Below, piece by piece: positions 28,296-36,852 of a DNA stretch of 64,000 nucleotides. The number at the start of each line of letters is the position of its first letter. Position 1 is the first letter of the stretch. A program made the position numbers and the translations under genes. Origin of the DNA: an uncultured Lachnospiraceae bacterium (lineage in GTDB: Bacteria; Bacillota; Clostridia; Lachnospirales; Lachnospiraceae); assembly GCA_910585625.1 (NCBI GenBank), contig CAJUFQ010000013.1:26247-90246 (forward strand). Reading direction: 5' to 3'. Under the pieces are notes generated by a model. It saw nothing but the letters and a program-made list of their open reading frames with translations, had not been told where the DNA came from and ran no database searches.

Positions 28296-28325
28296 TCACG
28301 CTTTAGCGTGACAAGGTCTTTCCTA
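28296..28325. repeat. Dispersed short repeat, copy E (between ABC terminator and GH43 promoter)
   Basis: TCACGCTTTAGCGTG followed by ACAAGGTCTTTCCTA, then AATAAGATGAAAA. It is the closest relative of copy C at 20061 and also sits next to a terminator. Confidence 0.7.
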
Positions 28326-28335
28326 ATAAGATGAA

Positions 28336-28364
28336 AACCCCCACACTATCTAGGTGTGGGGGTT
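28336..28364 (-). terminator. Terminator of the sugar ABC transporter operon
   Basis: On the minus strand AACCCCCACAC pairs with GTGTGGGGGTT and is followed by TTCATC. It lies 36 bases beyond the stop of the last permease gene. Confidence 0.88.
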
Positions 28365-28399
28365 CGATGCAACCTCATAGAAAGACTATTTCCAAACAA

Positions 28400-29449
28400 T
28401 TAGGATGCTTTTTTCTTACGTACCATAACCACGCTCTGGATTACCAGGAACAGGCAGAGCATTGCTGCCCTCGTGATACCAATCCACCATGCTTCTCCAA
28501 GACCTGCAGAAGATACGATATTCTGAATTGTACCAAGAGAAAGCACACCGAAGAACGTACCTGCAATGTTACCTACACCACCAGTCAGCATCGTACCGCC
28601 GATAATTGAGGACGCGATTGCATCCATCTCGGCGCCGGACGCATGAGCCGGGGAACCGGAACCTACATGGAGGAAATATACATATCCGCCGATACCTGCC
28701 AATAATCCGCAGAGCAGATGGGAAAGGAACCTTGTTCTCTTCACATTGATACCAAGCATCAATGCACTCTGACGGTTACCGCCGACTGCATAGAAAGCTC
28801 GGCCAAGCTTCGTCCATCTAAGCAGGCAGAACATAACGATTACCACAAGGATTGCCACTACCACGCCAATCTCAACGTAAGCATCTATGTACTGGCCTTT
28901 TCTGTTGGCAGATCCCATGCCCGGCACAATTACGCGGGCCATTTTCAGTTTGTTGAACGCTTCGTTCGCAACATTAAACGGCTTGGTGTTAACAATGGTC
29001 GTCATACCACGTGCAAAGAACATACCTGCCAGGGTAATAATAAATGGCTGGATGTCCAGATACGCAACCAAAAATCCCTGGAACGCACCGAATGCAAGGC
29101 CGATTGCCAATGCAACCAGCACTGACACGAAAACATTACCACCCATTTTGTCAAGGTATACTGCGCAGCACATGCTGACCAAAGCTGTAACGCCTCCGAC
29201 GGAGATATCAATTCCACCGGTAATCATAACAAGGCTCAGCCCGCAGGCAAGGACAACCAAAGCAGCATTTGCGTTCAAAAGGTTGAAAAATCCCTGGGGC
29301 TTCAAGAACAATCCCCCCTGGAAAATCATAGCGCCAATATACATCAGGAAGAAGATTACAACGGTAATCGTAAGGAGCAGATTCGTGTCGGTAAGATTAT
29401 TAAATTTATCCGCAAAGCCACCGGACGCTTTTGTTTTATTATTTGACAT
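28400..29449 (-). CDS. yjfF: Sugar ABC transporter permease, YjfF-like
   Basis: A 349-residue membrane protein with eight or more hydrophobic segments and the permease signature GGIDISVGGVTALVSM and AIASSIIGGTMLTGGVGNIAGTFFG typical of the RbsC/AraH type. It pairs with the upstream permease, giving a two-permease system like YtfT/YjfF of the galactofuranose transporter. The ATG at 29449 follows the previous stop by one base with AAGGAGG upstream, so translation is coupled. The open frame extending to 29494 is not used. It is the last gene of the operon. Confidence 0.88.
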   Translation of the reverse strand: MSNNKTKASGGFADKFNNLTDTNLLLTITVVIFFLMYIGAMIFQGGLFLKPQGFFNLLNANAALVVLACGLSLVMITGGIDISVGGVTALVSMCCAVYLDKMGGNVFVSVLVALAIGLAFGAFQGFLVAYLDIQPFIITLAGMFFARGMTTIVNTKPFNVANEAFNKLKMARVIVPGMGSANRKGQYIDAYVEIGVVVAILVVIVMFCLLRWTKLGRAFYAVGGNRQSALMLGINVKRTRFLSHLLCGLLAGIGGYVYFLHVGSGSPAHASGAEMDAIASSIIGGTMLTGGVGNIAGTFFGVLSLGTIQNIVSSAGLGEAWWIGITRAAMLCLFLVIQSVVMVRKKKAS

Positions 29450-29450
29450 A

Positions 29451-30536
29451 CTAAGCAACCTCCTTAACCTTGAACTTCTTCGACATATTACCAAACCACT
29501 CTTTCACTGTCGGCGCACTGATGACTACCAGTACGATTACAACGACAGCTTTATACGCCGGGAGGGCATCGGAAGATACCTTAAACCTATAAAGCGTACT
29601 AGTGAGGAACTGGATAACATAAGCTCCAAAGATAGAAGCAGCCATGTTGAACTTACCGCCGCTCAATGCGTTTCCGCCCAGAGCAACCGCAAGGATGGCA
29701 TCCATCTCTATATCCTTTGCAATAACGGAGTAGTTAATGGTCTGGATACGGCTGACCTTAATCAGACCAACGACTGCAACACATAATCCCATGATAACAT
29801 ATGTAATGACTTTAATCACCTGAGGATTCAGACCGTTCAACTTAGCAGAATTCTCATTGATACCAACAGACTGCGTATACAATCCAAGGTTCGTGAACTT
29901 CAGCACCAGGAAGATGATGGCAACACAGAACGCCGCGATAAAGAACGGCGTCGGAATCGGAATCCCCGGGATATACCCACCGTAATAACCAAGGCTGGGA
30001 TCTGTGATGACAGGAAGTTCATTGTTGTTAATCCATGCCGCGATGGAACGTCCTGCCGTATACAAAATCAACGTTGCAATCATCGGCTGTATCTTGAAAT
30101 AAGCAACCAGAACGCCGTTGAAAGCGCCAAACAGCATTGCAACAATACAGCTTACCAGGAAAGCTACGATAATCGGAGCTGCAAGCTCCTCGGGACGTGA
30201 GTTACCGCCGCCCAATATACGCAGCAGCACACTACCGGCAATCGCTACGGCCGCGCCCACACTAATGTCCTGACCGCCGGAAGCTGCAGTAACCAAGGTC
30301 ATGCCGATTGCAAGGATTGCAAGTTCCGAACCATCATTCAAAATAGAAATCAGATACCCCTGTAAAACCATATTGCCCGCACTGTTCTGTCCGACTGTGA
30401 TTTTAAAGAAATCCGGCCCCATAACCAGGTTGAAGACTGCAAGCACAACCAATGCAAGCAACGGGATAAACATCTGATGCCTGACCATTTTCGTCAACGC
30501 ACTCTCATTTGATTTTTTCACTTCATTTTTCTGCAT
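29451..30536 (-). CDS. ytfT: Sugar ABC transporter permease, YtfT-like
   Basis: A 361-residue polytopic protein with the permease loop ASGGQDISVGAAVAIAGSVLLRI and ILAVALGGNALSGGKFNMAASIFGA. It begins two bases after the ATPase stop codon. With the second permease it should form a heterodimeric channel for a pentose or furanose sugar. Confidence 0.88.
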   Translation of the reverse strand: MQKNEVKKSNESALTKMVRHQMFIPLLALVVLAVFNLVMGPDFFKITVGQNSAGNMVLQGYLISILNDGSELAILAIGMTLVTAASGGQDISVGAAVAIAGSVLLRILGGGNSRPEELAAPIIVAFLVSCIVAMLFGAFNGVLVAYFKIQPMIATLILYTAGRSIAAWINNNELPVITDPSLGYYGGYIPGIPIPTPFFIAAFCVAIIFLVLKFTNLGLYTQSVGINENSAKLNGLNPQVIKVITYVIMGLCVAVVGLIKVSRIQTINYSVIAKDIEMDAILAVALGGNALSGGKFNMAASIFGAYVIQFLTSTLYRFKVSSDALPAYKAVVVIVLVVISAPTVKEWFGNMSKKFKVKEVA

Positions 30537-30538
30537 TA

Positions 30539-32053
30539 TTATTTGTCACCTCCGGCAATCGTACTCATAACCTTGCTCTGATTCAAATCTTCTCCGGAAA
30601 GCTCTCCTACCACCTTTCTGTCTCTCATGACAACAAGCCTGGAACAGGTACGGAGCATCTCGTCCAGCTCAGAAGAGATAAACGTTACGCTCATTCCTTC
30701 CGAAGCAAGCTTAAGCACTAATTTCTGTATATCTACTTTGGTTCCGACGTCAATACCACGCGTAGGCTCATCCAGAATCAGGTACTCCGGATGCGTAAAC
30801 AGCCACCGGGCAAGTATTACTTTCTGCTGATTACCACCGGAAAGAGATTTAATCGGCGTATCGGCAGAAGCCGTCTTAATACTCAGAAGCTTGATGTATT
30901 CATCAGCAATCTCATACTGTTTTGCCTTAGAGAACGGTTTAAAGAATCCTTTCAATACCTGCTGGGCAAGTATGATATTTTCACGTACGGAAAGGTCTCC
31001 AACAATACCATCCCCTTTTCGGTCTTCAGGAAGGTACGCAATCCCATTCCTCATAGCATCCAGCGGTTTGTTAATCTTCACGGGCTTGCCGTTCATCTTA
31101 ATCGTTCCGCCAGTCACCCTGTCTGCCGCAAAGATTGCACGCACGCACTCACTTCGGCCAGAACCAAGCAGACCGGTAAATCCGTTAACTTCTCCTTTAT
31201 CAATATGGAAATCAAACGGCTTGATACCGGCATCGCTGACACGTCCCTGAGCCTCCAGGACAGGAACGGTTCCCGCCTTGCGCTCGTATGCCTTCTGCTC
31301 GCCCTTGATATCTGACATATCATCCAATTCCTTGCCAAGCATCTTTGATACGAGCTGTACACGCGGAAGTTTCTCAATCTCAAATTCGCCTACCAACTGT
31401 CCGTCACGCATTACCGTAATCCGATCACAGATTTCATATACCTGATCAAGGAAATGTGTAACGAAGACAATACCTACGCCTCTCGACCTCAAATCGCGCA
31501 TAAGCTTAAACAGCTTCTCAACCTCCTGCTCATCCAGGGAAGACGTGGGTTCATCCAGAATCAGCACTTTACAGTCCATGTCAACTGCACGTGCAATCGC
31601 TATCATCTGCTGAACCGCGAGAGAACAGGTCTCAAGCTGCTGTGTTGCTGTTGCCGGTATGTCCAAAGACTTGAGGATTTTCTCCGTGTCAGAGTTTACC
31701 TTTTTCCAATTCTGTCCCATGCCGCTGGTCCGACCGATAAACATGTTCTCAGCAACTGAAAGATTCGGGCAAAGCGTAATCTCCTGATACACGGTACTGA
31801 TGCCGACCTTCTGCGCATCCTGCGGGGAATGGATGGCAACCGGGCCTTGTTTCCCATCCAGGAAAATATCTCCTTCATCCTTACTGTAAACTCCAGTAAG
31901 AACCTTAATCAAAGTAGATTTTCCGGCACCATTCTCACCCATCAGTGCATGAACCTCGCCTTTGCGCAACGTAAAATCCACCCCTTGCAGGGCACGTACT
32001 CCGGGAAAGCTTTTGTGAATGTTCTTCATCTGTAATACTATATTGTCTTTCAC
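30539..32053 (-). CDS. ytfR: Sugar ABC transporter ATP-binding protein with two ABC domains, YtfR-like
   Basis: The 504-residue protein has two fused ATPase domains. The first has Walker A GENGAGKST, Q-loop, LAVQQMIAIARAVDMD (a degenerate signature) and Walker B LILDEPTS. The second has a degenerate Walker A (GLLGSGRSE) and a full signature LSGGNQQKVILAR with LILDEPTRGID. This is normal for the ribose/galactofuranose class. The start is a GTG at 32053 with AGGAGG 11 bases upstream; no ATG fits. Confidence 0.92.
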   Translation of the reverse strand: MKDNIVLQMKNIHKSFPGVRALQGVDFTLRKGEVHALMGENGAGKSTLIKVLTGVYSKDEGDIFLDGKQGPVAIHSPQDAQKVGISTVYQEITLCPNLSVAENMFIGRTSGMGQNWKKVNSDTEKILKSLDIPATATQQLETCSLAVQQMIAIARAVDMDCKVLILDEPTSSLDEQEVEKLFKLMRDLRSRGVGIVFVTHFLDQVYEICDRITVMRDGQLVGEFEIEKLPRVQLVSKMLGKELDDMSDIKGEQKAYERKAGTVPVLEAQGRVSDAGIKPFDFHIDKGEVNGFTGLLGSGRSECVRAIFAADRVTGGTIKMNGKPVKINKPLDAMRNGIAYLPEDRKGDGIVGDLSVRENIILAQQVLKGFFKPFSKAKQYEIADEYIKLLSIKTASADTPIKSLSGGNQQKVILARWLFTHPEYLILDEPTRGIDVGTKVDIQKLVLKLASEGMSVTFISSELDEMLRTCSRLVVMRDRKVVGELSGEDLNQSKVMSTIAGGDK

Positions 32054-32128
32054 CTATGAGTTCACCTCCTATATTTTTTAATATAATCACTTGCACATTC
32101 TATTGGCAAATGCTTACATTCACACCAT

Positions 32129-32189
32129 CCACTCCGCTGTCAAGTGTTAAATTTTCCTTCTCCCACTCCGCTGTCAAGTGCCAATTTTC
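32129..32189 (-). repeat. Tandem 27-base repeat with TTGACA in the ytfQ-ytfR gap
   Basis: CACTCCGCTGTCAAGTG with a following AATTTTC occurs twice (32130 and 32164, 34 bases apart). On the minus strand each copy contains CACTTGACAGCGGAGTGG, i.e. a -35-like TTGACA. No matching strong -10 was found. Confidence 0.75.
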
Positions 32190-32193
32190 ACAC

Positions 32194-32238
32194 AAAGCGC
32201 GACGCAGACTTGACTTCGACCTAGCTGCGCCGCGCTTT
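32194..32238 (-). terminator. Intercistronic stem-loop between ytfQ-like and ytfR-like genes
   Basis: AAAGCGCGACGCAG (32194-32207) pairs with CTGCGCCGCGCTTT (32225-32238) with one mismatch and a 17-base loop. It is not followed by a T run, so partial termination or protection of the upstream mRNA is more likely than full termination. This would give more binding protein than ATPase, as often seen in ABC operons. Confidence 0.65.
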
Positions 32239-32278
32239 ATATTATAACTTTATCTTAATTCTTAGTTTATCCTACAGA

Positions 32279-33415
32279 TTAGATTCCGAACTCATCAACC
32301 TGTTCCTGAGTGATGGTCTTAGCATCAAGACCTATTTCATCCATAACGATGGTCTTCTCTGCAATTTCCTCGCCGTTCTCAAGAGACTTGATTACATCGT
32401 CGATATACTTAGCCTGGAATGGGTTACACTGTCCATCATAGTTCCAGTTGCCTTTGAGAAGTTCTTCCAACGCCCACTTGTTGGTATCAAAGCCCATGAT
32501 GATTACTTCTTTGTCAACACCATGAGAAATATTAGCTGCGTCAAGAGCTGCCACAGCGCCCTTAGCCATATCATCGTTCTCAGCATAGATTACGTTGAAC
32601 TTCTCGCCAGAGTCGATAACGGACTGAACTACCTGCTTAGCATTGTCAGCATTCCAGTCTCCTGTCTGCTGTACAACGAGTTTCCAGTTATCCTCAGCTG
32701 CTACCTTCTCGTCGAGAGCTTTGGTACGTCCCTGCTGAGCAGCCGTACCCATCTGGCCCTGGATATGGATGATGTTATACTCGTCTAATCCCTGCTCTGC
32801 TAACCAGTCAACAGCCGTTTTACCTTCCTGCTCCATGTCGGATACGATGGAAGCTGCATAAAGGCTCTCATCTGCATCGATTACACGGTCGAATAAGATA
32901 ACGGAAGTTCCCTGTGCCTGAGCATCCTGAAGAACGGAATCCCAACCAGCTGTATCAGCTGCAGAGATGAGGAGGTAATCAATACCTTCTGCAAGCATGT
33001 TCTGTGCATAAGTAATCTGCTCGTCATTTTTCTTGCTGTACTGGAAATCAGCGTCATATCCGTTAGCTTCGCAGAACATAGCCTGAAGGTCTTTGTCGTT
33101 AGCGGTACGATATCCAGACTCGTTCGGGTCGTTGTTGATAACACCAACTTTAATCAGCTCTCCATCGCCGCTTGGCTTTGCGTCTGCTGTGTCGTCTGCT
33201 GCGTCATCTGCTGCTGCGTCGTCTGCTGCGTCGTCTGCTGCATCATCTGCTGCTGCGTCGTCTGCTGCGTCATCCGATGCTGCATCGTCTGCCGGAGCGT
33301 CTGTTGTTGCGCCATCTGCCGGAGCGTCTGTCTTCTCCTCTCCGCCGCCACAACCTACTACTGTTGCTGCAACCATAGCTGCTGCAAGTAACATTGCTAC
33401 TTTCTTCTTTAACAT
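32279..33415 (-). CDS. ytfQ: Sugar ABC transporter substrate-binding lipoprotein, YtfQ-like
   Basis: The 378-residue precursor has a lipoprotein signal with lipobox VVGCG near residue 22, then a linker of about 40 residues made almost wholly of Ala and Asp (AADDAADDA repeats), then a periplasmic-binding-protein fold. The start of that domain (LIKVGVINNDPNESGYRTANDKD), the ILFDRVIDADESLYAASIVSDM segment and GFDTNKWALEELLKGNWNYDGQCNPF resemble the galactofuranose binder YtfQ. It is the first gene of the operon. With the AraR-like repressor opposite and the GH43 enzymes nearby, arabinofuranose or arabino-oligosaccharide is a plausible ligand; galactofuranose remains possible. Confidence 0.87.
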   Translation of the reverse strand: MLKKKVAMLLAAAMVAATVVGCGGGEEKTDAPADGATTDAPADDAASDDAADDAAADDAADDAADDAAADDAADDTADAKPSGDGELIKVGVINNDPNESGYRTANDKDLQAMFCEANGYDADFQYSKKNDEQITYAQNMLAEGIDYLLISAADTAGWDSVLQDAQAQGTSVILFDRVIDADESLYAASIVSDMEQEGKTAVDWLAEQGLDEYNIIHIQGQMGTAAQQGRTKALDEKVAAEDNWKLVVQQTGDWNADNAKQVVQSVIDSGEKFNVIYAENDDMAKGAVAALDAANISHGVDKEVIIMGFDTNKWALEELLKGNWNYDGQCNPFQAKYIDDVIKSLENGEEIAEKTIVMDEIGLDAKTITQEQVDEFGI

Positions 33416-33484
33416 TTTACATGTCCTCCCTTTTTTGTTTTCGGCAACCTACCGTTTCCAGCATTTCGCCGTTGGTGGTTTTAT

Positions 33485-33513
33485 TTTAAGTTTTTTGTAC
33501 GCAATCGTCAATA
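33485..33513 (-). promoter_or_regulatory. Promoter of the sugar ABC operon with an AraR-like half-site in the spacer
   Basis: Minus-strand TTGACG (33508-33513) and TAAAAT (33485-33490) are 17 bases apart. The spacer contains GCGTACAAAA, which resembles half of the known Bacillus AraR operator (ATTTGTACGTACAAAT). Overlap of operator and promoter would explain repression; the site assignment is inference. Confidence 0.65.
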
Positions 33514-34092
33514 AGCCGAACCATGTCTTTTTCATATTTGTCGCAATATCCAATACAAGTTATGGTATATTATTTTTATATAAATACAAGTATGCTTTCA
33601 TTTCTCGTATATTTTTTCATAAGTTTGTTTTTATACTGTATTTTTTTAAACTTTTCCATTTATTTGAAAATTATACCCACAATTTTTACCAAGGTATTCC
33701 AAAAATCCGTGCAATCCTTTTTGTAACTTTTTGTCACCAGACAAGCATTGTACATAATTCGTTCATTTTTTATTCATTTTTTTACGAGTACGATTCTTGG
33801 AAAGATATAAAATTTCATAAATATACATATTTTCTGATATTTTTTTACGATATTGCTTTCCAGACACTATTTGTGCATGTTGCTTGCATTGCTTTGCAAC
33901 GGAAACTCTTTAATCAAATCTATACCTTGTAATTTATATTCGTACAACGGCCCCCCTTTTGGTACTAAAATGTTGGCTGATTTAAAAAATGGGGAACTCA
34001 AGATTTTAATTATATTGCAGACATAACCTTCCCATGACATTTTTGCCAGGATATAGTAAAATAAGGTTAATACAGCAGAAAGGAGAAAAGCC
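33514..34092. promoter_or_regulatory. Divergent intergenic region between the sugar ABC operon and araR-like gene
   Basis: About 580 AT-rich bases with no credible gene. Two copies of AATACAAGT(T/A)ATG (33551 and 33585) lie 34 bases apart, and TTGTA and TACAA (33927-33947) flank 11 bases; these resemble AraR-type half-sites. A weak promoter TTGCCA-17-GTTAAT (34043-34071) precedes the AGGAG of the plus-strand regulator. Confidence 0.4.
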
Positions 34093-35172
34093 ATGTCAGC
34101 AAAATACATCCGCCTTGCAAACTTATTGCGGGAATCCATCTTACAGAACACAGACAGCGAAGGCGTATACAAGCTTCCCTCAGAAAACCAACTGTGCGAG
34201 CAGTACCATATGAGCCGTCAGACCGTACGGACGGCGCTGCGTCTGCTGACCGAAGAAGGGCTAATTGAAAAACGGCGTGGAAGCGGCTCCTATTCCACCG
34301 GGCTCGGCGCGATGCAGAATACCATCGCCGTCATCGTCAACCATGCCGAGGAGTATACCACCCCGGCTTTCCTGGCTAACGTAAAATCCGTGCTGGGGGC
34401 AAAAGGATATTCTACCAGCGTCTACTCCACCCATTCCAGAATATCAGAAGAGCGGAAAATCCTGGAAGAATTAAAAACAGCTTCCATCCGGGGCATAATC
34501 GCGGAAGGAAGCTGTACAGCGCTGCCGAACCCCAACCTGGACCTATATGAACTCCTAATGGCCAAGGGGGTGTCCCTCCTCTTCGCAGGCACAGGCTACC
34601 CGGCCCTTACCGGCAGCGTCTGCATCAAGGATGATAATTACTATGGCGGATACCTTCTGGCAAAGCATTTGATCCAGCTGGGACACACGCGGATAGCCGG
34701 AGCTTTTCAGTTAGACGACCGGCGGGGCCTGGAACGTTACCACGGCTACGCGTCTGCAATGCGGGACTTCGGCATCCCCCTCCCGGAAGACCTGATTGTC
34801 TGGTATACCGCGGCAAACCAAGAAGCTCTGGAATTAAAATCAGACACCAGCTTCCTTGCAGATCTTCTAAGGCGCAACAAAGGACTGTATTCCGCTGTCA
34901 TCTGCCAGAATGACGAGATTGCCTATTGGCTTATCCGGGAACTGGACTATGCTGACATCCGGGTTCCGGATGATATTACGGTAGTCTCTTTCGACAATAG
35001 CTACATGAGCGACCTGAACGCCGTACACATTACGACCTTGGCCCATGAACGGGAACCTGGAACTGCCGCCGCAACCGCGCTGCTGAAAATGATTCAGGGA
35101 GAATCTGTTTCTTCTGAGGAACTCCCCTGGAGCCTGATACAGAAAAACAGCGACGCACCCTATAACGGCTAG
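34093..35172 (+). CDS. araR: AraR-like repressor (GntR-type DNA-binding domain plus LacI-type sensor domain)
   Basis: The 359-residue protein joins an N-terminal GntR winged helix (residues 1-75: YKLPSENQLCEQYHMSRQTVRTALRLLTEEGLIEKRRGSGSY) to a LacI/PBP-like effector domain (residues 76-359: NTIAVIVNH, AVICQNDEIAYW, ITVVSFDNSYMSDLNAVHITTL). This architecture defines AraR, the L-arabinose repressor of Firmicutes. It is divergent from the ABC operon and flanked by two GH43 genes, which supports arabinose as the inducer. AGGAG precedes the ATG. Confidence 0.88.
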   Translation: MSAKYIRLANLLRESILQNTDSEGVYKLPSENQLCEQYHMSRQTVRTALRLLTEEGLIEKRRGSGSYSTGLGAMQNTIAVIVNHAEEYTTPAFLANVKSVLGAKGYSTSVYSTHSRISEERKILEELKTASIRGIIAEGSCTALPNPNLDLYELLMAKGVSLLFAGTGYPALTGSVCIKDDNYYGGYLLAKHLIQLGHTRIAGAFQLDDRRGLERYHGYASAMRDFGIPLPEDLIVWYTAANQEALELKSDTSFLADLLRRNKGLYSAVICQNDEIAYWLIRELDYADIRVPDDITVVSFDNSYMSDLNAVHITTLAHEREPGTAAATALLKMIQGESVSSEELPWSLIQKNSDAPYNG

Positions 35173-35201
35173 TGCGTTGTACCAGGGAACATCGCTGTTT
35201 A

Positions 35202-36824
35202 TCAGATCCGAACGCCGCTTCGGTATTCCCGGGGCGTACATCCCTGGGTTTTCTTGAACACAAAGCTGAAATAGTGCGAATCCTTGAACCCGACCTCGGC
35301 GGCAATGTCACCGGACGGCCGTTCCGTCTGCCGCAGCAGCTGCTTTGCCTTATCCATACGTTTCTTTGTCACATACTCCGTGAATGTCATTCCCGTCTCC
35401 TGCCGGAAAACGGTACTGAAATAATTGGCGCTGACCTCCACGGCGCCGGCGACTTCATTTAATGAGATAGAATCCTTCGCATAATTCTTTTCTATATAAA
35501 GGATTGCACGTTTAATCAATTTCTTACTTTGGCTCTCAATCACCCGGTCACCCAGCTTAATCGCCCTGTGCAGAAGCTCTTGCATGTAAAATCTCATATC
35601 TTCTACATTTAGGCTGAGAATCTGCACCTTATCCGTATAAGTATTCTCCAGCAAATCTTCCTGGCTATATCCCAGCTTTTCCACAAACGCAATCGTCGTA
35701 AAGCGGATACTGAGCATCAGGTAGTCGCGAAACATCTTTGATTTCAATGCCTGTTTCTGGCTTTCCAGATAACCATCCACAAAATCCTCCACTTCATCTT
35801 CCTGCCCATGCGCCAGGAAATTCTTGATGAGTTCGGGATCGGCCTTGGCAATATCCACCTCCTCAAGGGACTCCTTGCTCTCCTCCTTGGAACTGAAGCT
35901 TGTCGTCTCCATTGTCAGGATATGCTGGCCCGGCTTGAGGAAACGGTACGACATCATATGGTTCACCTTGCTGTAAACCTGAGGCAGCATGCTCAGCCTT
36001 TGCACTGGCTCCCCAATGGCACAGCACCATTCAATTTCAGAATCATACCCGGAACAGATACGAATGATTGCCTCACGGCATTTGTTTTTGAGTTCCTCCA
36101 TCTGTTCCTCTTCACCTTTAATCAAAATCCCGTATGAATTGATGTTCCACCGGAACATCAGATATTCCGGATAACGCTGAAAATACCTTGTCAGCTCCTC
36201 CCGCTTGCTTGCAAGCAGCCGGGTTTCCTTAGAATGCTCCTCCATATCCCTCTTTTCCCTCAGGCTGACCATGGCAAGATTATAGCTGGCTGCGTCCATT
36301 TCCAGGGAAAATTTCTGCGCCTCCTCATAAATCTCCTGCACAGAAAGATTGCCCTCAAACACTTTTTCAAAAAAAATCCTCCTGGAAAACTGCTCGTACT
36401 CCAGCATGTCTTCCCGATATTTCTCACGATAATACTCTTGCTCCCGTTCCCCCTCAATCTTCTCGCGAATCTCCTGCAGAGCCTTCTGCAAGACAGAACG
36501 GGAAATGGGTTTCAGCAGATACCGCTCCACACCGGCGCGGATTGCCCTCTGCGCATATTCAAAATCATTATGCGCGCTGATAATGATAATTTTTATCTGC
36601 GGAAACTCCTGTTTCGCTATTCCAGCAAGCGCCAGGCCGTCCATAAACGGCATATTAATATCCGTAATCAGCACATCTGGTCGTATTTTTCGTATCAGAG
36701 GGAGCGCCATCTCCCCATCGCTTGCCTCGCCGGCAAATTGGTAACCATACTGCTGCCACATAATGTTGTCGCGCAGATTCTCCCTGACGCTGCTCTCGTC
36801 TTCTACCAGAAACACTTTTAACAT
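35202..36824 (-). CDS. YesN-type response regulator with AraC-family DNA-binding domain
   Basis: The 540-residue protein has an N-terminal receiver domain (LKVFLVEDESSVRENL, phospho-acceptor Asp in DVLITDINMPFMDG, Lys in RYLLKPISR), a 300-residue helical middle, and a C-terminal AraC HTH pair (SLNEVAGAVEVSANYFSTVFRQETGMTFTEYVTKKRMDKAKQLL and IAAEVGFKDSHYFSFVFKKTQG). Such regulators usually pair with a YesM sensor kinase and control sugar uptake; none is present. It starts 28 bases after a chemoreceptor gene on the same strand. A GTG at 36836 is in frame, but the ATG at 36824 starts the domain and has AAGGTG nine bases upstream. Confidence 0.88.
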   Translation of the reverse strand: MLKVFLVEDESSVRENLRDNIMWQQYGYQFAGEASDGEMALPLIRKIRPDVLITDINMPFMDGLALAGIAKQEFPQIKIIIISAHNDFEYAQRAIRAGVERYLLKPISRSVLQKALQEIREKIEGEREQEYYREKYREDMLEYEQFSRRIFFEKVFEGNLSVQEIYEEAQKFSLEMDAASYNLAMVSLREKRDMEEHSKETRLLASKREELTRYFQRYPEYLMFRWNINSYGILIKGEEEQMEELKNKCREAIIRICSGYDSEIEWCCAIGEPVQRLSMLPQVYSKVNHMMSYRFLKPGQHILTMETTSFSSKEESKESLEEVDIAKADPELIKNFLAHGQEDEVEDFVDGYLESQKQALKSKMFRDYLMLSIRFTTIAFVEKLGYSQEDLLENTYTDKVQILSLNVEDMRFYMQELLHRAIKLGDRVIESQSKKLIKRAILYIEKNYAKDSISLNEVAGAVEVSANYFSTVFRQETGMTFTEYVTKKRMDKAKQLLRQTERPSGDIAAEVGFKDSHYFSFVFKKTQGCTPREYRSGVRI

Positions 36825-36852
36825 CTGACTTGACACCTTCCCAAATCTATCT

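Noticed and set aside
32129..32189. Two internal sigma-A promoters at the TTGACA repeats
   Set aside because: No good -10 hexamer at 16-18 bases was found for either copy, so I report the repeat but not promoters.
33093..33932. 279-codon plus-strand ORF across the ABC promoter
   Set aside because: It overlaps the Ala-Asp linker of the binding protein and an AT-rich promoter region; the product is low-complexity.
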